The notes under the pieces are model-generated. The model was not told the DNA's origin. It saw nothing but the letters and a program-made list of their open reading frames with translations, and did not search any database. A program made the translations under genes and the position numbers. DNA of 8,493 bases from Lachnospiraceae bacterium (lineage in GTDB: Bacteria > Bacillota > Clostridia > Lachnospirales > Lachnospiraceae), in contig DNAD01000212.1 of the NCBI GenBank assembly GCA_003484785.1, forward strand, positions 1 to 8,493. The letters run 5' to 3'. This document shows, one piece after another, positions 7,142 through 8,493 of the stretch (its first letter is position 1; every line of letters begins with the position of its first letter).

Positions 7142-8329
7142 CTATAAAGAATCCGCAAGCGCCATGGCCCTGTCAACAACCACATCGGAATTATAATGCT
7201 GCCATTCTCCCCATCTGCCAAGGCCGTATATCCCTTTTTCCCTCATAAAGGAAAGCAGCCTTTCCATGGCCTCGTTCTTTCCTATGGTATTTAAGGGATA
7301 GGAATAGCGGTTTATAAAATACCGGCCGCTTTTTGAACCATCCTCATCAAACCTCGTCAGGTTCGTTTCGGTCCAGTAACCCTTGGAGCCCGGACAGAAA
7401 TTGTGCCTGACAAGGATCCTGTGAAAGGAAAGCTCTGGATCGGGATAGTAGATCCAGTGGGCTTTTGTATCCAGGTTTTCCGGCTTGTAATCGATGACTA
7501 CACTGCTGTATCGAAGGCCCTTTATCACTTCCGAAAGCCCGGGGCTCAATCCCCTTATCTCGTCAAAGGACATCCAGGGCGCCGTATTTATTATAACATC
7601 CGCCTCTATCCCGTTTACGCTTCTTTTCTCACAGTCAAGCACTTTAGCTTTTTCATTGAGCTTAAGCCTTCCTTCAAGGGCTTCTCCAAGCCTTATCCAG
7701 AGCTCTCCGTAACCGTATTTCTCAGGATAATAAAAGCGCGAGTGGGCAGGCTGGCTGCCGTAGGCCTTTTTTTCGAGACAGCTTATAAGGGTCTCTTCAA
7801 AGGATACGTTCGGCAGCTTGTTGAGCCAGTAGGTGCCGAGAAGGTCAAGATCCTCCCCGAACATCTTTTTATTGTAGGGGATCATATAATCCTCGGCTAT
7901 CTTCTTTCCCAGCTTCCAGTAGATCCAGTCCACAAATTTTTCCGGCATTTCGGTGCCCAGATTACAGCCCGCGACGGCTATGGCCTTAAGGTATTCCACC
8001 TGGTCCTTAAGCTCCATCTGCCAGATATTTGCCTCGATAGGGCTGTTTATGACCGTACCGTTTACTTCGATACGGGAATCCCTGTCATAGAGATCCCATT
8101 CGTTTTCGGGCATGAAGCCAAACAGAAAATCCAGAACCCGCTTATTTCGCACATCAAGGAAATGACCTCCGCCGCGGTCTAACGGAAAGCCTCCCGCCGA
8201 AACGCTCCTGCAGAGCCCGCCGGCCTCATTTTCCTCCTCGAGCACGAGGAAATCCTTTTCTCCTCTCTCAAGAAGCCTGTTTGCAAAAGCAAGACCCGAA
8301 GGACCCGCTCCTATTATCAGATATTTCAT
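7142..8329 (-). CDS. FAD-dependent flavoprotein resembling UDP-galactopyranose mutase (amine-oxidase/COG1232 type)
   Basis: The 395-residue protein opens with a Rossmann FAD-binding motif, GAGPSG (7-12), an acidic residue at the end of the second strand (Glu31), then GGLCRS (37-42) and DRGGGHFL (51-58). Further segments are FVDWIYWKLGKKIAEDYMIP (132-151) followed by YNKKMFG, YYPEKYGYGELW (200-211) and GRWGEWQHYNSD (371-382). Their order recalls UDP-galactopyranose mutases, especially the eukaryotic type, and related LPS-cluster proteins called protoporphyrinogen oxidase-like. The usual C-terminal motif of true HemG/HemY oxidases is not seen, so a haem role is unlikely. If it is a mutase it would convert UDP-galactopyranose to UDP-galactofuranose in the cytoplasm. 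The ATG at 8329 must be the start: an in-frame TAG lies two codons upstream and the Rossmann strand begins at residue 2. There is no ribosome site. The family call is firm; the exact substrate is uncertain. Confidence 0.8.
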   Translation of the reverse strand: MKYLIIGAGPSGLAFANRLLERGEKDFLVLEEENEAGGLCRSVSAGGFPLDRGGGHFLDVRNKRVLDFLFGFMPENEWDLYDRDSRIEVNGTVINSPIEANIWQMELKDQVEYLKAIAVAGCNLGTEMPEKFVDWIYWKLGKKIAEDYMIPYNKKMFGEDLDLLGTYWLNKLPNVSFEETLISCLEKKAYGSQPAHSRFYYPEKYGYGELWIRLGEALEGRLKLNEKAKVLDCEKRSVNGIEADVIINTAPWMSFDEIRGLSPGLSEVIKGLRYSSVVIDYKPENLDTKAHWIYYPDPELSFHRILVRHNFCPGSKGYWTETNLTRFDEDGSKSGRYFINRYSYPLNTIGKNEAMERLLSFMREKGIYGLGRWGEWQHYNSDVVVDRAMALADSL

Positions 8330-8336
8330 AAGCTAT

Positions 8337-8365
8337 AGTATACAATCAAAAGCACTGCGCGTCAA
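8337..8365 (-). promoter_or_regulatory. Near-consensus vegetative promoter for the UGM-like gene
   Basis: The minus strand carries TTGACG (8365-8360), a spacer of exactly 17 bases, and TATACT (8342-8337). Each box differs from the main sigma-factor consensus at one base. Only seven bases separate the -10 box from the ATG at 8329, which puts the predicted first transcribed base at or within a base or two of the A of the ATG. The promoter lies between the trmB stop and the UGM-like gene and could drive the whole series of genes to its left, since no clear terminator interrupts them. Confidence 0.75.
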
Positions 8366-8373
8366 AGCAATGC
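8352..8373. repeat. Imperfect palindrome over the -35 box, possible operator
   Basis: GCACTGC (8352-8358) and GCAATGC (8367-8373) form seven-base inverted arms with one mismatch, separated by eight bases. The -35 box lies entirely in the spacer. A dimeric regulator bound here would block RNA polymerase, but arms this short can arise by chance. Confidence 0.3.
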
Positions 8374-8404
8374 AGGGTTTTATTACAGCGTTTTCGCCTT
8401 TTGC

Positions 8405-8424
8405 AAAGCTTTTATAAAAGCTTT
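8405..8424 (-). repeat. Perfect AT-rich hairpin just after trmB
   Basis: AAAGCTTTT (8405-8413) and AAAAGCTTT (8416-8424) are perfect nine-base inverted arms around a two-base AT centre. On the minus strand the hairpin begins four bases after the trmB stop. The stem has only two G-C pairs and is followed by GCAAAAGG rather than a T-run, so at most it is a weak terminator or 3'-end stabiliser. Confidence 0.4.
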
Positions 8425-8427
8425 TCC

Positions 8428-8493
8428 TCAGGGCCGCCTTATGATATATTTGTATATCGGGTTTCCCATTGCGGAAAACTTCTCTTCATATTC
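8428..8493 (-). CDS. trmB: 3' end of probable tRNA (guanine46-N7)-methyltransferase TrmB, truncated by the window edge
   Basis: The frame from 8493 reads 21 residues, including EYEEKFSAMGNPIYK and the ending YIIRRP, to a TGA at 8430-8428. This closely matches the C-terminus typical of Firmicutes TrmB proteins (TEYEEKFS..G..IYR). That enzyme uses S-adenosylmethionine to make 7-methylguanosine at position 46 in the variable loop of tRNA. The other two minus-strand frames give no comparable match. Only the tail is present, so catalytic residues cannot be checked. It lies upstream of, and in the same direction as, the UGM-like gene, from which it is separated by a hairpin and a new promoter; they are probably largely separate transcription units. 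Confidence 0.75.
   Translation of the reverse strand, partial: EYEEKFSAMGNPIYKYIIRRP

Noticed and set aside
7403..8182. A 259-codon open frame on the plus strand
   Set aside because: It lies wholly antisense to the UGM-like gene, resembles no known family, and has no ribosome site or neighbours on that strand. It is a shadow of the real gene.
7142..8329. Annotation of the flavoprotein as protoporphyrinogen oxidase of haem synthesis
   Set aside because: The HemG/HemY C-terminal FAD motif is not visible, no haem genes are nearby, and the segment order fits the UGM-like branch better.

Overview
The window is a densely packed, single-direction stretch of a bacterial chromosome; every supported gene reads on the minus strand, so gene order runs from high to low coordinates. 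It looks like a Firmicute of the class Clostridia, probably near Lachnospiraceae. The reasons are the block yaaR-holB-ricT-yabB(trmN6)-rsmI known from Bacillus and Clostridia, GGAGG-type ribosome binding sites, mid-range base composition and free use of ATA for isoleucine. The genus cannot be fixed from the sequence alone.

Region 1 (about 8493-8330): the last 21 codons of a probable trmB (tRNA m7G46 methyltransferase), an AT-rich perfect hairpin just after its stop, and a near-consensus vegetative promoter (TTGACG-17-TATACT). The promoter lies so close to the next ATG that the message should be leaderless.

Region 2 (8329-4702): an envelope-like module. It holds an FAD flavoprotein resembling UDP-galactopyranose mutase, a large polytopic GT-C-type glycosyltransferase of the AftB/ZomB-like kind, and a six-helix DUF308 membrane protein. 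Together the first two suggest that an activated sugar is made in the cytoplasm and a sugar is transferred on the outer face of the membrane, but substrate and acceptor are unknown.

Region 3 (4702-44): a housekeeping block whose members overlap or sit one base apart. These are a guanylate-kinase-like P-loop protein, yaaR (DUF327), holB (clamp-loader delta'), ricT (Fe-S protein of the RNase Y maturation complex), trmN6-like tRNA methyltransferase and rsmI (16S rRNA 2'-O-methyltransferase). It links clamp loading, mRNA processing and RNA methylation. Compared with Bacillus, yaaQ, yabA and yazA are absent from their usual slots and the kinase-like gene stands where tmk/yaaQ would be.

Region 4 (21-1): the first seven codons of another same-strand gene with a good ribosome binding site. 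No gap exceeds about 100 bases and I see no canonical rho-independent terminator, so one long transcript from 8330 leftward is possible. No RNA genes, CRISPR arrays, insertion sequences or phage genes were seen. I found no clearly new defence or mobile system; the most notable points are the leaderless promoter and the sugar-transfer pair beside the holB-ricT block.
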